64,000 nt of DNA, taken from the NCBI GenBank assembly GCA_036023115.1, contig JAYKKT010000086.1:15081501-15145500 (forward strand), given 5' to 3'. The translations under genes and the position numbers were made by a program. Within the stretch, counting starts at the first letter, position 1. Each line of letters starts with the position of its first letter. Below the pieces are notes generated by a model. It had not been told where the DNA came from and did no database searches. It worked only from the letters and a program-made list of their open reading frames with translations. Source of the DNA: Brasenia schreberi (lineage: Eukaryota > Streptophyta > Magnoliopsida > Nymphaeales > Cabombaceae). Shown here one piece after another: positions 23,182 through 35,655 of this stretch.

Positions 23182-24800
23182 TTACTCGCACTAGGGTAGA
23201 ATAATGAGCTACTAGCCCCTTTCCTTTCCTGCTAAGGGTATCTATGGCTACATTAGCTTTTTCAAAGTGATAAATAATCTCACAATGATAATTCTCCAAT
23301 AACTCAAGTCATTGTATTTGTAACACATTCAGATAAGGTTGTGTAAAGATATACTTTAAGCTCTTATGGTCAGTGAATATTTGGAACTTAATGCAATACA
23401 GATAATGTCTCCAAATTTTAAGTTCACATACGACTTATAAAAGTTATAAGTAATACATAAGTTATAACTTTATCTTTTTGCATCAAAACATAACCAAGAC
23501 CTTTATTTGAGATATCACAATAAACTCTGAAATCTTTGTTACTAACTGGCAATGCTTACACTAATGCAGAAGTCAATTTTATCTTTAACTTTGTGAAACT
23601 CTGCTTACACTCATCTGTCCACTGAAATCGAGTATCCTTTTTCGTTAATCGGGTGAGAGGAGCTCAATAATATAAAAATCGAGTATCCTTTTTCGTTAAT
23701 CGATAATATCTTAGAAGCCCAAGAAAACTTTGTATATTAGAGACTCTTTGGTCTTTCCCAATTGACTACAACTGTGACCTTAGTTGGATACACAGAGATA
23801 TCATCCTTATATATAATGTGACCAAGAAAATCAACCTGCTCTAACCATAAATCACACTTAGAGAACTTAGCACATAATTGTTTTTTCCATAACAAACTAA
23901 GTATGATACGTAAGTGATCAGCATGTTCTTTCTCACTCTTAAAATATATTAAAATATCATTAATAATACCATGACAAATCTATCCAAATAATCTCAAAAT
24001 ACCCGATTCATTAAGTTGATAAATGTTGTTGGGTACTTGGTAAAACCAAAAGGCATCACTAAGAATTCATAATGCTATAACGAGTCCTAAAAGTCATCTT
24101 AGGTATATCAACTTCTCGTATCCTTAATTGATAATATCCAGACCGAAGATCAATCTTCGTAAACACGCGAGCTCCTAACAACTAGTCGAATAAGTCATCA
24201 ATCATTAGTAGTGAATACTTATTCTTTATAGTCACTCGATTAAGTTGTCGATAATCGATACAAAATCAGAGAGAACCATCATTTTTTTTCACGAATAAAA
24301 CTCACGCTCCCCATGGTGAGATACTTGGTCGGACAAAGTGCTTCTATAATAATTCTTACAATTGAGCCCGCAAGTCTCGCAACTCTGTAGGAGCCATACG
24401 ATAGGGTGCTCTACATATAAGATTAACTCATGTCTGCAAATCAATAACAAACTCTACCTCTCGTTGCGAACGTAATCAAGGTAAGTCATCATGAAAAACA
24501 TTAAAAAATTCATTGACTATATTGATATCATTGAATAACTTCTATTAAGTATCAAAATGCATAACAAATATTAAGTATCCTTTATATCCGTTTCGTATAT
24601 AACTATATGCCTGAAGAGCAGATATAACAGATATCTGGTTCTCCTTTCATTGATATTAAAAAATAAAAGTAGTCTCTCGAGAAATAGAAAAAGTGATCTC
24701 TTGCTTCCTACAATCAATAACAACATGATTCCTAGATATCCAATCTATACCCAAAACTATATCATAGTTTAGAATCTCCAACAAAATCAAATCGACTCTC
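23182..24800 (-). pseudogene. Gypsy reverse transcriptase and RNase H remnant
   Basis: The minus strand shows FCIDYRQLNRVTIKNKY and then [15 protein letters not shown] at 24.1-24.27 kb, which match the RT core. A decayed active-site block (VIINDILIYFKSE, for YxDDxL) lies at 23.93-23.97 kb, then LCAKFSKCDLW. RNase H shows [12 protein letters not shown] and a LSRKGKGLV stretch near 23.2-23.4 kb. The active-site region reads N-D rather than D-D. Stops and frameshifts are present. A 26-bp repeat (23626-23651 and 23676-23701) makes a further local duplication. Confidence 0.85.
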
Positions 24801-24832
24801 AGGTCATGACCACCAACTATCATAGAACAATC

Positions 24833-25060
24833 TCATAAAATCCGATGCGATACAATGACATCCCCATTAGAAAAACATACAGAGAATCCCTCTAATGATT
24901 TTGGGTCGAAACCCATATGACTAACAAAAGTGGGTGATACAAAACAATATTTTACACCTGAGTTAAACAAAACACATGGAACCATACCACAAACAGATAA
25001 GTTGCTGATAACCAAATGAGAGGTACCTGACTCCGGACTCTCTACAACATACATATACTT
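24833..25060 (-). pseudogene. Gypsy aspartic protease remnant
   Basis: The frame shows MVPCVLFNSGVKYCFVSPTF, matching the xxVLFDSGATHSFVSPxF block of plant gypsy proteases. The catalytic D-S/T-G reads N-S-G here, so the key aspartate is lost. Confidence 0.85.
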
Positions 25061-25099
25061 TATGTAGAGGTAATTGAGGTGGTTCTTGCTTATGAATAG

Positions 25100-26186
25100 G
25101 TACTAGAGGGCGAAGCGGCCCCATGGTGCTTCCGTGAGATGAGGAAGGAGGATAATACGAAACTCATGAACAATCAACCTTACGATGCTCAAACTCTTTT
25201 TATATGAAACAACGACCCCTAATGTCTTCCTTCTATACAGTGTTGAATGTCTGAGTTTGTCCTTGCTTGAAATTTTTCTCTGATGAGTAGTATTTATCTC
25301 TATGCCCCATGCCTTTACAATTATAACAGGTGATCTTACGATTTTGTTGATTACTCTGATCATGAGGAGGCCTACCCCTCGCCTAAGATTGACTGCCTCT
25401 ATTAGTCTGTTGTAGAGTTTGGCCTGATTTACTCTTCTTGGTGTCTTAATGTGAGCTACGAAAACTCTATTCCATTGGCCTCTTCTTACCGTTATAATAT
25501 AGCATATCTGTCTTTAAATTGGTAATAACCTTAAACTCGTCAATGTTCGTATATATCTTCCCTCTCAATGATATACAAATCGGATTGAAAAGTCCTTAAA
25601 AATACTTATTTCCTTGTGCCTCTAGAATTATCATATTAGGGTCAAACTGTAACAACCTGAAGAATTGGTTCGTATATTCCCTCATTGTCAGACTGTCTTA
25701 CTTTAATTGATTGAACTTTAGTTGTAGGCGAATTTGATCATTGTGAGAAGAAATAATTTAAAAATACCTTCTTAAATGCCTCCCAAGTCTACGAAGTGCT
25801 ACGTGTTCCTTTATGTGCTCTCCACCATTGTTTGGCGTGTCCTTCGAAAACACTGGATGTTAACTACACCCTCCTCTCATCGGTGTGAGCGAGTATATCA
25901 AAAGCATTCTCGAGTTTATTAATCCAATCATATTATTCAATGAATTGGTAATTATACCCTTAAATTCTTTGCAGCCATTTTTTGTCAAATATTATACTGT
26001 TATGGTTGATGCCCTCATAACGTGTTGCAACAGGCTAATTATCTCGTGAAGCAATGTTGCAACATCTTCACCGCTTTATATAAGTAGAATATGTGGTGAC
26101 ACCATAGGCCCCTCAGATATTGCTGGTGATACCTCAATTAGCGTAGGCGATCCATATGATGATATTTTCTCATTAGCATCACCCAT
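25100..26186 (-). pseudogene. Gypsy gag remnant with zinc knuckle
   Basis: A likely start lies at 26186 (MGDANEKISSYG), 0.1 kb after the PBS. A stop follows within 40 codons. A CCHC knuckle near 25.31-25.34 kb reads CYNCKGMGHRDKYY, with the last cysteine replaced by tyrosine. Frames shift throughout. Confidence 0.75.
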
Positions 26187-26290
26187 AATACTCGAAGTTA
26201 CATTCAAGTTAAATCATTGAGAGTACTACACATAAATATGATATTATATTTCAACAATTAACTCGTTATTAAATATACTTTAATAACCAT

Positions 26291-26307
26291 AAGCTTTGAT
26301 ACTAAAT
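26291..26307 (-). other. Primer binding site of the gypsy element
   Basis: On the minus strand ATTTAGTATCAAAGCTT follows the 5' LTR directly. It is close to TGGTATCAGAGC, the complement of the 3' end of initiator tRNA-Met, with a few changes. Confidence 0.75.
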
Positions 26308-28453
26308 TGTTACACATGCTAGGGTCGCGTGGTCGCATGGTCGCTTCTCGCATTAACGTGATTGTGAGTAATAGACAAATACAATACTAATATAATTTAA
26401 CTTATGTGAAATATTTAGCTTAAAGAAATGCTCCTACCAAATTTCTAAACAATATGCCCAAAATTGGTGCAAGGCCCACCAAACATAACCCCAAATAAAA
26501 GATTTTCTAAATTATGTAATACTTATCATACCATCTAAAATAAAAATTGTAGATATATCGAACTGCCACTCTGCTCCATGTGTCTTAGAAGTGCTAGTTT
26601 CAGGATGAACTGTAAAATAATAAGGTGAGCTCCTACACATAGTTTAATAGGGAGGTTAAACATCTTTAAATAGAATTTATACTAAAAGAATGCATAATTT
26701 CATAATCATTTCATAACAAATCATAGTTTTATCTTTAAATAATGATCTCAAATTTATAATCACACATTTACACACATCACTAGTTACGATAATTATAACC
26801 CATACTTTGTCTGCCCCAAAGGTCACGGGAGTCATTCGGCCATCCCTAACATAACTTTGATAACCCCATCCAAGACGGTAACCACGTCGACTCTCATGGC
26901 AAAGTGTCCAAGAACACACTCTGTATTAACCTCAAGCCTGATTGCCCAAAAGACTAATAAGTCTCTAGAGACCCCATACAACTCATATAAGTACGACTCA
27001 TATATTGATACATCATTATATTTCTAAAACCAATTATAGTTCTTCACATTCACAAATCATATCAAGATCTACAAGTATCTAAATCCATATCCATACAATA
27101 TTTAAATATTGTGTTCATACAATACATGCATATCAAAACATACTCTTTATCAACAAATGTTGTAAACACATTCTCTTTTAAAAGCATATCAAATAACCCA
27201 TAATTACGAACATCATTTCATAAACATCAATAAAACATTTATGAATCATGTACATTTAAATCTATCTAAAACAAGAAAATCATTTCTAACATGGTTCTAT
27301 AAAAGAATCCAAAACCCGCTAGCTGAATGAGTGCTAAGATCCAATCCCCAAACTGATGGGTCACTCTTATCATTACCAAATCCTCTAATTTTAATCTTTA
27401 AATAATTATAAATAATTAAATATTAAAATTTATTTAATTACAAATCTAATGCAATAAATTGTATCCAAATTGGATCTCAAATGACCATAAAATCACCTAA
27501 ACCCCAATCTAGATCCGTTCAAGCTATCCTAGATCGGAACTGATATTGGATCCATATCCGATCCAAACGGAGCAGCACAATAGGTAGCATGTGTCACTGT
27601 GTCGACATAGAACCTACAACTACTGACACGGGTTCTGTTTCTAACCCAAAATCTATTTTAAGACCTAACCCAAAATGGACCCATTTTTGACACAAAATAC
27701 GACACAAAACCTGTTTCTGACATGTTTTAACACAATTTTTTTTAACATTGGACATGAGAACATGACATGAATTAGTGTCATTTCAAAGCATTTCAGACAC
27801 CAGATGATACGAAAATCAAGATATGCCCATAAAGAGGCAGTTTTCTTGGTTTTTTCGGTGTCAATTTTACCAGTTTTTGGCGACGACTAAGGCCGACAAT
27901 AGTCCCCAACCGATCGCCTACTTCTCCTCTCCCAATGTGTTCTAGAATCGTCTTCGGTGGTGTCATTTTGGCAAGAAAACTCCATGAAACATGATGTTGC
28001 AGAAATTGAGAAAAATCAATGAATTAGAATCATTTCTTAGCCAAATCGATACCCATTATATGCCTTAATCCATTAAAATCTTTCGTAGTACGTTACTTTG
28101 TTGACCCAAGCTCAAAACAATGATTTAATGCAAGCATTTATGCACAAATCGTATAAAACAAAAAAGAAAAGAAAAATGACATAAACTCACTAGATTCTGG
28201 TGGTTGCTTGACGTTCTTGTGTCTTGCCAAGTCCGTCTCGATACTGCCCACCATGGAAGCCCTTTGAAGACCTTCCAGATCCATTAACCATCTAACATTG
28301 ACAACAATGGGGTCACCATTGCTATTTTGTTTTGCGACAATGTTGTGCAATAATGTTGCAATGCTTTGCAGTAACGCTCGGGGGTTACTACTTCCTTGTC
28401 AAGGCGGGTCAGGATTCAATCATGTTTAGATTCAGACCGCCCGACCTGCTACA
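26308..28453 (-). repeat. 5' LTR of the gypsy element
   Basis: It starts TGTAGCAGG at 28453 and ends ...TGTGTAACA at 26308 on the minus strand. It is the partner of 16105-18299 and lacks the 74-bp duplication. Confidence 0.92.
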
Positions 28454-28639
28454 TGTCTACCCATAGGTCAACATGTTTGTTTCCGTTTCTTCCAAAACTT
28501 TGAATCATAACTGTATCGGCCAAGGACTAGTTTTGGTTATGATTTTGGGGTTTTGATTTCATTAAGACAATTCAAACTAATTTTAAATTAAAATTTAAAA
28601 GTATAATATATATAAATAAATAATAGTCACCCCCATTAT

Positions 28640-29130
28640 GAATAATCAACATGAGGTTGACAATCTTTATCGTGAGGATGTGTTTGTATTGCACTAGATG
28701 ATTTATTATACCGAGAATGAAGAGAATAAAAGTTATTATATTGCACTAGATGATTTATTCATTAATTGGTTGGTCGATGAGGTATAAAAATAGTTTGTTG
28801 ATTGCAAGGGTGATGAACTTAATTATTCACTCATGTTTTTGATAGAGGATATGTTTATGAATCATAATGACCTTATTGAGTATGTAAGAAATTTTACAAT
28901 GAAGTATAATATTCTTATTGTTATTTTTTGTTCAAAAAGTAAAAGATTAACAAGCAAGGTATGACATAGGTCTGAAAAGAGTGACAAATATAGAGTGAGT
29001 AAAGATATTGATGTTAAAAATAGTAGGTGGATGAACACTAACAATGTAGGCTATCAATTTTTATTGAGAGAAGAAGGTACATCAATGATTATTGGAAGTT
29101 GAATGTAGTGAATGTGACACATAACCACCC
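28640..29130 (+). pseudogene. Mutator-like transposase remnant, N-terminal FAR1/WRKY-like zinc-binding part
   Basis: Plus-strand translation shows NHNDLIEYVRNFTMKYNILI, then KYRVSKDIDVKNSRWMNTNN and WKLNVVNVTHNHPL. This follows the family pattern (YRxxK...RKxxCPF...WxLxVxxxxHNHPL) of plant Mutator-like/FAR1 proteins. A zinc-ligand cysteine is lost (NNVGYQF in place of xxCGCPF). Frames are broken. Confidence 0.75.
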
Positions 29131-29329
29131 TTTAGGTCTTGAAAACATGCTTTTGTAGGGAATCTGATAGCACATATAAGACAAACACATAAGTTTTTCA
29201 CTTTTATTTTATAATGTTCACTCATACATAGTATGTAACGGTTATATATATTTCGTATTTTACAGGTATATGATATATTTTCTTGAAGTCATTAGGTTCA
29301 CATAAACCTTCAAGAACTTCTCTATAGCC

Positions 29330-30025
29330 TTTACTTTTATGAGTGTAGAAAAAGAAGATAATTATGTTTGGGTGTTGAGGTACGTGAGAGAGTTATGCAT
29401 ACAAAATACATTTTCATGTGTCATCTATAATGATCATGATCTAGATTTGGTAAATTTCATTCAAATAATGTTTCTATATGTGACTTACTTTTTATATAGA
29501 CAATGTGTAACAAAAAATAAAGCATTTATTCAAATTGTAAGAAATAAAGAGATGATGAGTATGATTGGTGTAGGTTGGAGGAAGGTCTTTTACTTATTAG
29601 ATGAGAGCAGTTAGAAGAAGGCAATAGAGGTAATAGAATCAATGTAGTGTTAAAGAGCAATAGTTGGACCCATGTAAAGAGAGAATTGTCTCAACATGAA
29701 CAGATAAGGTGGCTCATTATAGACTCATAAAACCAAAAGGTATGTGAATTTGGTTGCTAATGTAGATATATCATTTAGTATTTTTTTAAATTATAATGAT
29801 TGTTTATTAATGGTTCTCATAGTGGAAAATATACATGCATGGTTAAAAGGGTTTATCAATAGTTCAACTACAAGATTTAATACAATTTGGAAACAACTAT
29901 ATTCATTAATAGAGTTACATAGTACAAAGTTGAAGAAGTTATTTAAAGATTCACGAATTATCACCATTTATTACATTGGCGTGATAGAATATATTGTAGC
30001 AAACCTCTTCATAACACGCTCTTAA
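29330..30025 (+). pseudogene. Mutator-like transposase remnant, catalytic to C-terminal part
   Basis: The open stretch 29339-29614 shows MSVEKEDNYVWVLRYVRELC and then CVIYNDHDLDLVNFI. These match the ExxxNFxWALExL and VIVTDRDLALMxAI blocks of plant MULE transposases; the catalytic D region reads NDHDL. The frame at 29744-30025 shows VENIHAWLKGFINSST, then FNTIWKQLYSLIELHSTKLK, equal to the NRVESAHxxLKxxL...WxxxxxLIELQHxEIK block. The DDE core between the N-terminal part and 29.33 kb is mostly deleted or unreadable. Confidence 0.82.
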
Positions 30026-30439
30026 CTTGATTGTAAGGGGGTAAAATCATGTGAAAATAGTACGTTTAAACCTAGCAACATGTTGTACATTATGACATTC
30101 ATGTGGATTATATATTTCTCCTTAAATGCAATGAATCGTTACATTTGTTAGCAATTGATCTATTTTAGAAGCAACTACATATGAAACAAGACACTCTATA
30201 TATTATCGATTATGTAAGAGAAAATACAAGAATATTTATGTTTCGAGACCATTTAGAGGAAACTAATAAGTCATCCGCAATGACACAAATTTATTAAGAT
30301 GTTGGATAAGTAGTTAAATCATGAGTATACCATCCTACAGGAGTCACTCATTCATCGTCTTAAAGGGAGACTATGTGACATATCTACGAAGAGAGATTTG
30401 TCAGCTTGAAAGCATGTAGACAAGAATACCTATCTCAGG

Positions 30440-31060
30440 GGAAGGTGTGGATAATTGTGAGGCCTTTCTTGTGAGTCGTTCCTTTTTAGGGAGTTGTGAT
30501 CATCTTCCAAATGTTGAGAAGAATATTTTGAGGTGGCTAAACTTTGAATCGACATTAGCAATATCACTCTTTATGGACATCTTTATAAATGAACAGATCA
30601 ATATTATTGAAGATGGAAATTGTGGGTATCGAGTCATTGCTATACTTTTGAGAAGGAAGTGCACATAGGCATGATATATATTCATGAGTTTTCATTGAGG
30701 ACGTTAGTATTAATGTTGCTATTTGTCATGTTGCATACATAAAAGATGTGACATGTTTTAGTGACTATTAGGTGTTCATGTCAGTCATGAGTTCGGTCAT
30801 CACTACTTTATTTAACATAGCTTTGGTACTACTCTTTAAAAGAGGATAACCGATATTTTTACCGCTAGTGTTAGATACTCTACAATTAATTGTGAGAGAT
30901 GTGTGATACATGTGTTATCATCATAGTGCACAATGCTTTCTAGTAGTAATCATAATATCTTAAAATTTGATTATATTATTTAAGCATTTCATGTATCCAT
31001 ATAACGATTAATTCTCTCTTGTGTTAATATTTTTTGCTGATGCACATTGTCGATTGCTCT
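30440..31060 (+). pseudogene. OTU-like cysteine protease domain attached to the MULE remnant
   Basis: The frame 30447-30668 shows a linker and then INIIEDGNCGYRVIAILL. The DGNC-GxRxIA block with catalytic Asp and Cys defines the OTU fold. Plant MULE proteins with a C-terminal OTU-like domain have this order. Further downstream, broken frames keep family-like text around 30.77-30.95 kb. The element is inactive, but the catalytic Cys-loop is kept. Confidence 0.75.
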
Positions 31061-31266
31061 TCGATGCCTCCTATATTTCTCATGTAGTAAAAGTACCAAT
31101 GTGAAAGTGTTGAGAATTGAGAAATTTTGTTTCATAAATGTACCGACCGAGTTGTATGATATTTAGGATGATGATTATATGTTATTTACAATTTGTATAT
31201 ATAATTTTTTCTAAATTAAATGAAAGTATGATTTCAATACAGTTGTGTATATTGAGGGCAAAGAGT

Positions 31267-31468
31267 ACAACAACTACTACAACTAAGCCTTTAACCATAC
31301 TAGATGGTGTGGGCTACATGGATTCTTTGTTTTCACATAATCTTATTATAATTTGTAGAATCCATGATAGATTAGTCCAATTAAGTTTTATATTTGCTGT
31401 CGGAAGCCTAACGCAACCCTCTTTCTTTATTCAAGACTGACCATGCATGGGTGATCCCTTACATGAGG
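31267..31468 (-). mobile_element. Short internally deleted RTE LINE derivative
   Basis: On the minus strand its first ~130 bp (GGGTTGCGTTAGGCTTCCGA onward to the ATG-TAYACAAATTAT area) match the 5' end of the full RTE copy at 37.3 kb. It then jumps to the last ~75 bp (AACAAAGAATCCATGTAGCC to GTTGTAGTAGTTGTTG) of the same LINE. The ~3-kb protein-coding interior is missing. It abuts the tail of the next RTE copy. Confidence 0.85.
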
Positions 31469-31477
31469 AACCTCTTT

Positions 31478-34400
31478 TACAACAACAACAACAACAAAGC
31501 CTTTTCCCATACTAGACGGGGTCGGCTACATGGATTCTTTGTTTCCACAGATCCCTATCATGTGCCATGTTAGCAGTTAACTCCCAATAAGCTAGATCAT
31601 TCTTTATTGTTTCTTTCCAACACTTTTGTGGTCGTCCTCTACCTCTTTTAATACTTTCCAAATTTAGTTTTTCTAACCTTCTTACAGGTTCTTCTTTCTA
31701 TATGTTCAAACCATCTTAAACGATGTTCTCTCATTTTATCCTCTATTGGTGTCACTCCTAATTTGTTTCTAATAACCTCATTATGTATACGGTTTTTTCT
31801 TGTATGACCACTCATCCATCTCAACATCCTCATTTCTATCACAGACATCTTTTGTACATGTTGATGATTAACTGCCCAACACTCAGAACCATAAATATGG
31901 CAGGCCTAATTGCTTCTCTATAATATTTACCTTTTAATTTTAATGGTATCTTCTTAACACAAAGAATACCTGATGCTCCTCTCCATTTTAACCAACCAGC
32001 ATTAATTCTATGTGTAACATTCCATCAATTCTTCCATCACTCTGAAAAATTAACCCTAGGTATTTAAAACTTTCCTTTTGGGGAATGCAATGTGTGCCAA
32101 TTTTAATTTCTATGTCCTCTGAAGTAATCAAATGATCAAACTTACATTCCATATATTCTGTCTTTGTTCTATTAAGTCAAAGGCCTTTGCTTTCTAATGT
32201 TTCTCTCCATAGTTCCAATTTTCTATTAACTTTTTCCTTAGAATCCTCCACTAATATAATGTCATCTGCAAATAATATACACCAAGGTACTTTATCTTGA
32301 ATATGTTTTGTTAACTCATCCATCACCATTATAAATAAGTATGGACTTAAAGTTGATCTTTGATGTAACCCAATATTAACTTCAAAGAAGTGTATCGTTC
32401 CTTCATGAGTCCTCACACATGTTTTTGCACCAACATACATGTCTCTTATAAGGTTAATATATGTCAATGGGATACCACTTTTTTCTAAAGTTCTCCAAAG
32501 AACCTCCCTCGGTACCCTATTATAAGCTTTTTCTAGATCAATAAATATCATGTGAAGGTCTTTCTTTTTTGCTCTAAAATGTTCCATAAGACGTCTCAAA
32601 AGGTGAATCGCTTCAATAGTAGATCTGTCTAGCATGAATCTAAATTGGTTCTCTATTGTACTTGATACTTGTCTTAACCTATATTAGATAATTCTTTCCC
32701 ATAATTTCTCATTACCTTAATACCTCGATAATTCACACAATTTTGAGTGTCTCCCTTGTTCATATATATGGGTATAAGTGTACTTGCTCTCTATTCCTCG
32801 GGCATCTTTTGGTTTTTCCATATTTCATTAAATAGTCTTGTGACCAAGTGATTCCTATTTCTCCTAGTATTTTCCAAACTTCTATAGGAATATTATCTGG
32901 TCCTACCGATTTACCACCCTTCATATGTTTAAGAGCCTCTTTGACTTCATTCTTTTGAATACGTCGGTAGAAATTGTGGTTTATATACTTTTCTGACTTG
33001 GCTAAATCTCCTAAACTAATACTAACATCTTTATTTTCATTAAAAAGATTATAAAAATAGTTATCATCATTTGCCACTAGAATTTTTTCATCCTCGTCTT
33101 TTATGCATCTAACATAATTAAGATCTTTAGTTTTCTTATCTCTAGCCCTAGCTATCCTAAAAATATCTCTTTCACCCTCTTTTGAGTTGAGTTTTTTATA
33201 TAAGTCCTCCCAAATCTTAGCTTTTACTTCACTAACGGCCTTTCTCGCTTCCTTCTTTGCTTTCTTATAAGCTTCTAAAGTTTTACTAGTTTTCTTAGCA
33301 TAATGTAATTTATAACATGCCCTCTTTGCCTTGATTTTATTTTGTACTACTTCACTCCACCACCAAGCTTCTTTTTATATCGGTACACCTCCCTTAGATA
33401 CCCCTAACACATCTTTCGCCACTTTCCTAATATGTATAGCCATATTGTTCCACATATCACAGGGTTATACCAACATAATTCCAAACATCTCCTTGAAGGA
33501 CTTTCTGTTTAAATATATATTCTTTCTCGCTTTTGAGGTTCCACCATTTAGTCTGAATAGCTCGATGCACTCTTTTCTTTTTTGTCCATTTTTTTATTTG
33601 TAAATCCATAACTAAAAGTCGATGTCGGGTGGTTAAGCTTTCTCCTGGAATTACCTTACAATCTTTACAACATGCTCTATCTTTTTTTCTACAAATAAAG
33701 TAATCAATTTGTGTTTGTGATAAGCCACTCTTATAAGTAATTAAATGTTCATCTCATTTTTTAAAGATTGTATTGATTATAAAGAGATGAAATGACATAA
33801 AAAAATTTAAAATCTCCCTACCTTCCTCATTTATATCCCCAAAACCAAAGTTTCCATGAATCCCTTGATATCCTAATGCCTCTTTACCGACATGTCCATT
33901 TAAATCTCCTCCTAAACAAATCATCTCCCTTTGTAGAATCTTTTGAAACACCTTATCTAACTCTTCCCAAAAAACTGTCTTTATACTATCTTCTAGTCCT
34001 ACTTGGAGAGCGTAAGCACAAACTATATTCAAAACCTCTGCTCATAACACTAATTTCAACGTCATGATTCGATCACCATATCATTGTATGTCTACTACAC
34101 TCTCCTTTAAATCTTTATTTATGATAATACCAACTCCGTTTCGAGCCTTTTCTTTACCTGAGTACCATAATTTAAAACTTGTATCCTCTATCTCCTTTGC
34201 TTTTTCTCCAACCCATTTTGTCTCTTGTAAATATAGAATATGAATCTTTCTCCGAATCATAGTATCTACCACCTCCATTAGCTTACCGGATAATGTTTCG
34301 ATATTCCAAGAACCAATACGAATCTTATTATCTAGGACTAGCTTCCTTACACCCCGCATCCGTCCATAATCAAAATGCGGAGACCCTCTCTGAAAAATTT

Positions 34401-34690
34401 TCACTACATTCGGGCGGCAATGTAGCGGGACTAAATTCTTTACCCACACCCGTCCATGATGTGGGAACCCTCTCTGCAATTGATTCACTACATTCGGGTG
34501 AAAATGTAGTGGCCCTTGCTTACTTCTTACTGCATTCGGGCTCTGTAGCACGTCGCTAGGCGGGGACGCCCCAAAGCAATGCTCATAATTTTTGTAATCC
34601 ATGTTATAAGCATCAGATTTGCAGGTTTTTCCCTCAATAGAATATACAAATAAAGTAGACATCTGAAGATACAATACTTGGGACTATATG
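31478..34690 (-). mobile_element. RTE-clade LINE, near full length, decayed
   Basis: The 3' end is a (GTT)n-type tail (31478-31494). The minus strand reads, in order: a 5' leader, an APE-type endonuclease (IRIGSWNIETLSGK, LYLQETKW, CLGGDLNGHVGKEA), and reverse transcriptase (GGKSVGPDNIP, then [30 protein letters not shown], and the active-site block LFADDIILV at 32255-32282). A C-terminal part follows with [19 protein letters not shown] and [10 protein letters not shown]. This is the RTE arrangement with one ORF. Frameshifts and stops break it. Its 5' end is near 34.69 kb and homology to the plus-strand copy stops there. Confidence 0.92.
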
Positions 34691-34904
34691 AAGAAATGTG
34701 CAAATATATATCCCAATAAAATCATCTAGGCAGTCAGGCCATTGTCTCTGCCACGCTAACCCTCTTTGGATGTGTTCTTAGGAGGTTTTATGGAAATTGG
34801 ACCTTAACTTTTGGTGCTTGCAGTTCCAAGCTTTTTTATGCATCAAATATGGAACCTCCATGGACACAATTTGAATTAAAATTTTGGCACTAAGGAGGAA
34901 GTAG
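34691..34904. other. Spacer with no feature seen
   Basis: Unique-looking non-coding sequence between the RTE copy and the tandem duplication. Confidence 0.4.
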
Positions 34905-35332
34905 GCCACACGAACTAGACCCAAAGGCTTTACACGAAATCTCAAACGTATTCTCTCTCATACTGCTACCTCCTCTTGCATGAGAACCACTGATCAGTAC
35001 CACTTATAAATCAAAATGGAATGTAAGTTCCTCCAAACCATGATTAGAATGTAGATGTAGGCCTATAGTTCTAGTACTAAGGACCTGGCACCAAGAATCA
35101 AACACACTACTGGAAGTTCCACAGGAACTAGACCCAAAGGCTTTACACGAAATCTCAAACGTATTCTCTCTCATACTGCTACCTACTCTTGCATGAGAAC
35201 CCCTACATCAGTACCACTTACAAATGAAAATGGAATGTTAGTTCCTCCAAACCATGATTAGAATGTAGATGTAGGCCTATAGTTCTAGTACTAAGGACTT
35301 GGCACCAGGAATCAAACACACTCTTGGAAGTT
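34905..35332. repeat. Tandem duplication of a ~214-bp unit
   Basis: Two units (about 34905-35119 and 35120-35332) begin ...GAACTAGACCCAAAGGCTTT and end ...CACACTCTTGGAAGTT. They differ at only a handful of positions. A third partial copy of about 36 bp lies inside the next RTE fragment (35421-35457). Confidence 0.93.
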
Positions 35333-35360
35333 GATCCTTTTATTACCAAAGTGAAAATAT

Positions 35361-35655
35361 ACAACAACAACTAAGCTTTTCCCATACTAGATGAGGTAAG
35401 CTACATAGATTCTTTGTTTCCTTCAAACCATGATTAGAATGTAGATGTAGGCCTATAATTCCACGCCATGTTACCAGTTAACTCACAATAAGCTAGATCA
35501 TTCTTTATTGTTTCTTTTCTAACACTTTTGTGGTCGTTTTCTACCTCTTTTAATACTTTTAAAATCTAGTTTTTCATACATTCTTAAAGGTTCTTCTTTT
35601 GATCTTCTTTCTATATGTCCAAACCATTTTAAATGATATTCTCTCATTTTATATC
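35361..35655 (-). mobile_element. 5'-truncated RTE LINE fragment (3' end only)
   Basis: It has the RTE tail (ACAACAACAACTAAGC on the plus strand) and the last ~290 bp of the LINE. Some 36 bp at 35421-35457 have been replaced by a piece of the neighbouring 214-bp repeat. Confidence 0.88.

Larger units (their letters stand above)
16105..28453 (-). mobile_element. Complete but inactive Ty3/gypsy LTR retrotransposon with nested solo LTR
   Basis: All landmarks are present on the minus strand: 5' LTR 26308-28453, PBS next to it, gag, protease, RT, RNase H, integrase, PPT, and 3' LTR 16105-18299. A perfect 5-bp target duplication TGTCT flanks the element (16100-16104 and 28454-28458). The pol order RT-RNase H-integrase defines Ty3/gypsy. 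Without the nested 3.7-kb solo LTR the element would be about 8.7 kb. The LTRs differ at many positions (by eye roughly 10-15%), and all domains carry stops, so it is an old insertion. Confidence 0.93.
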
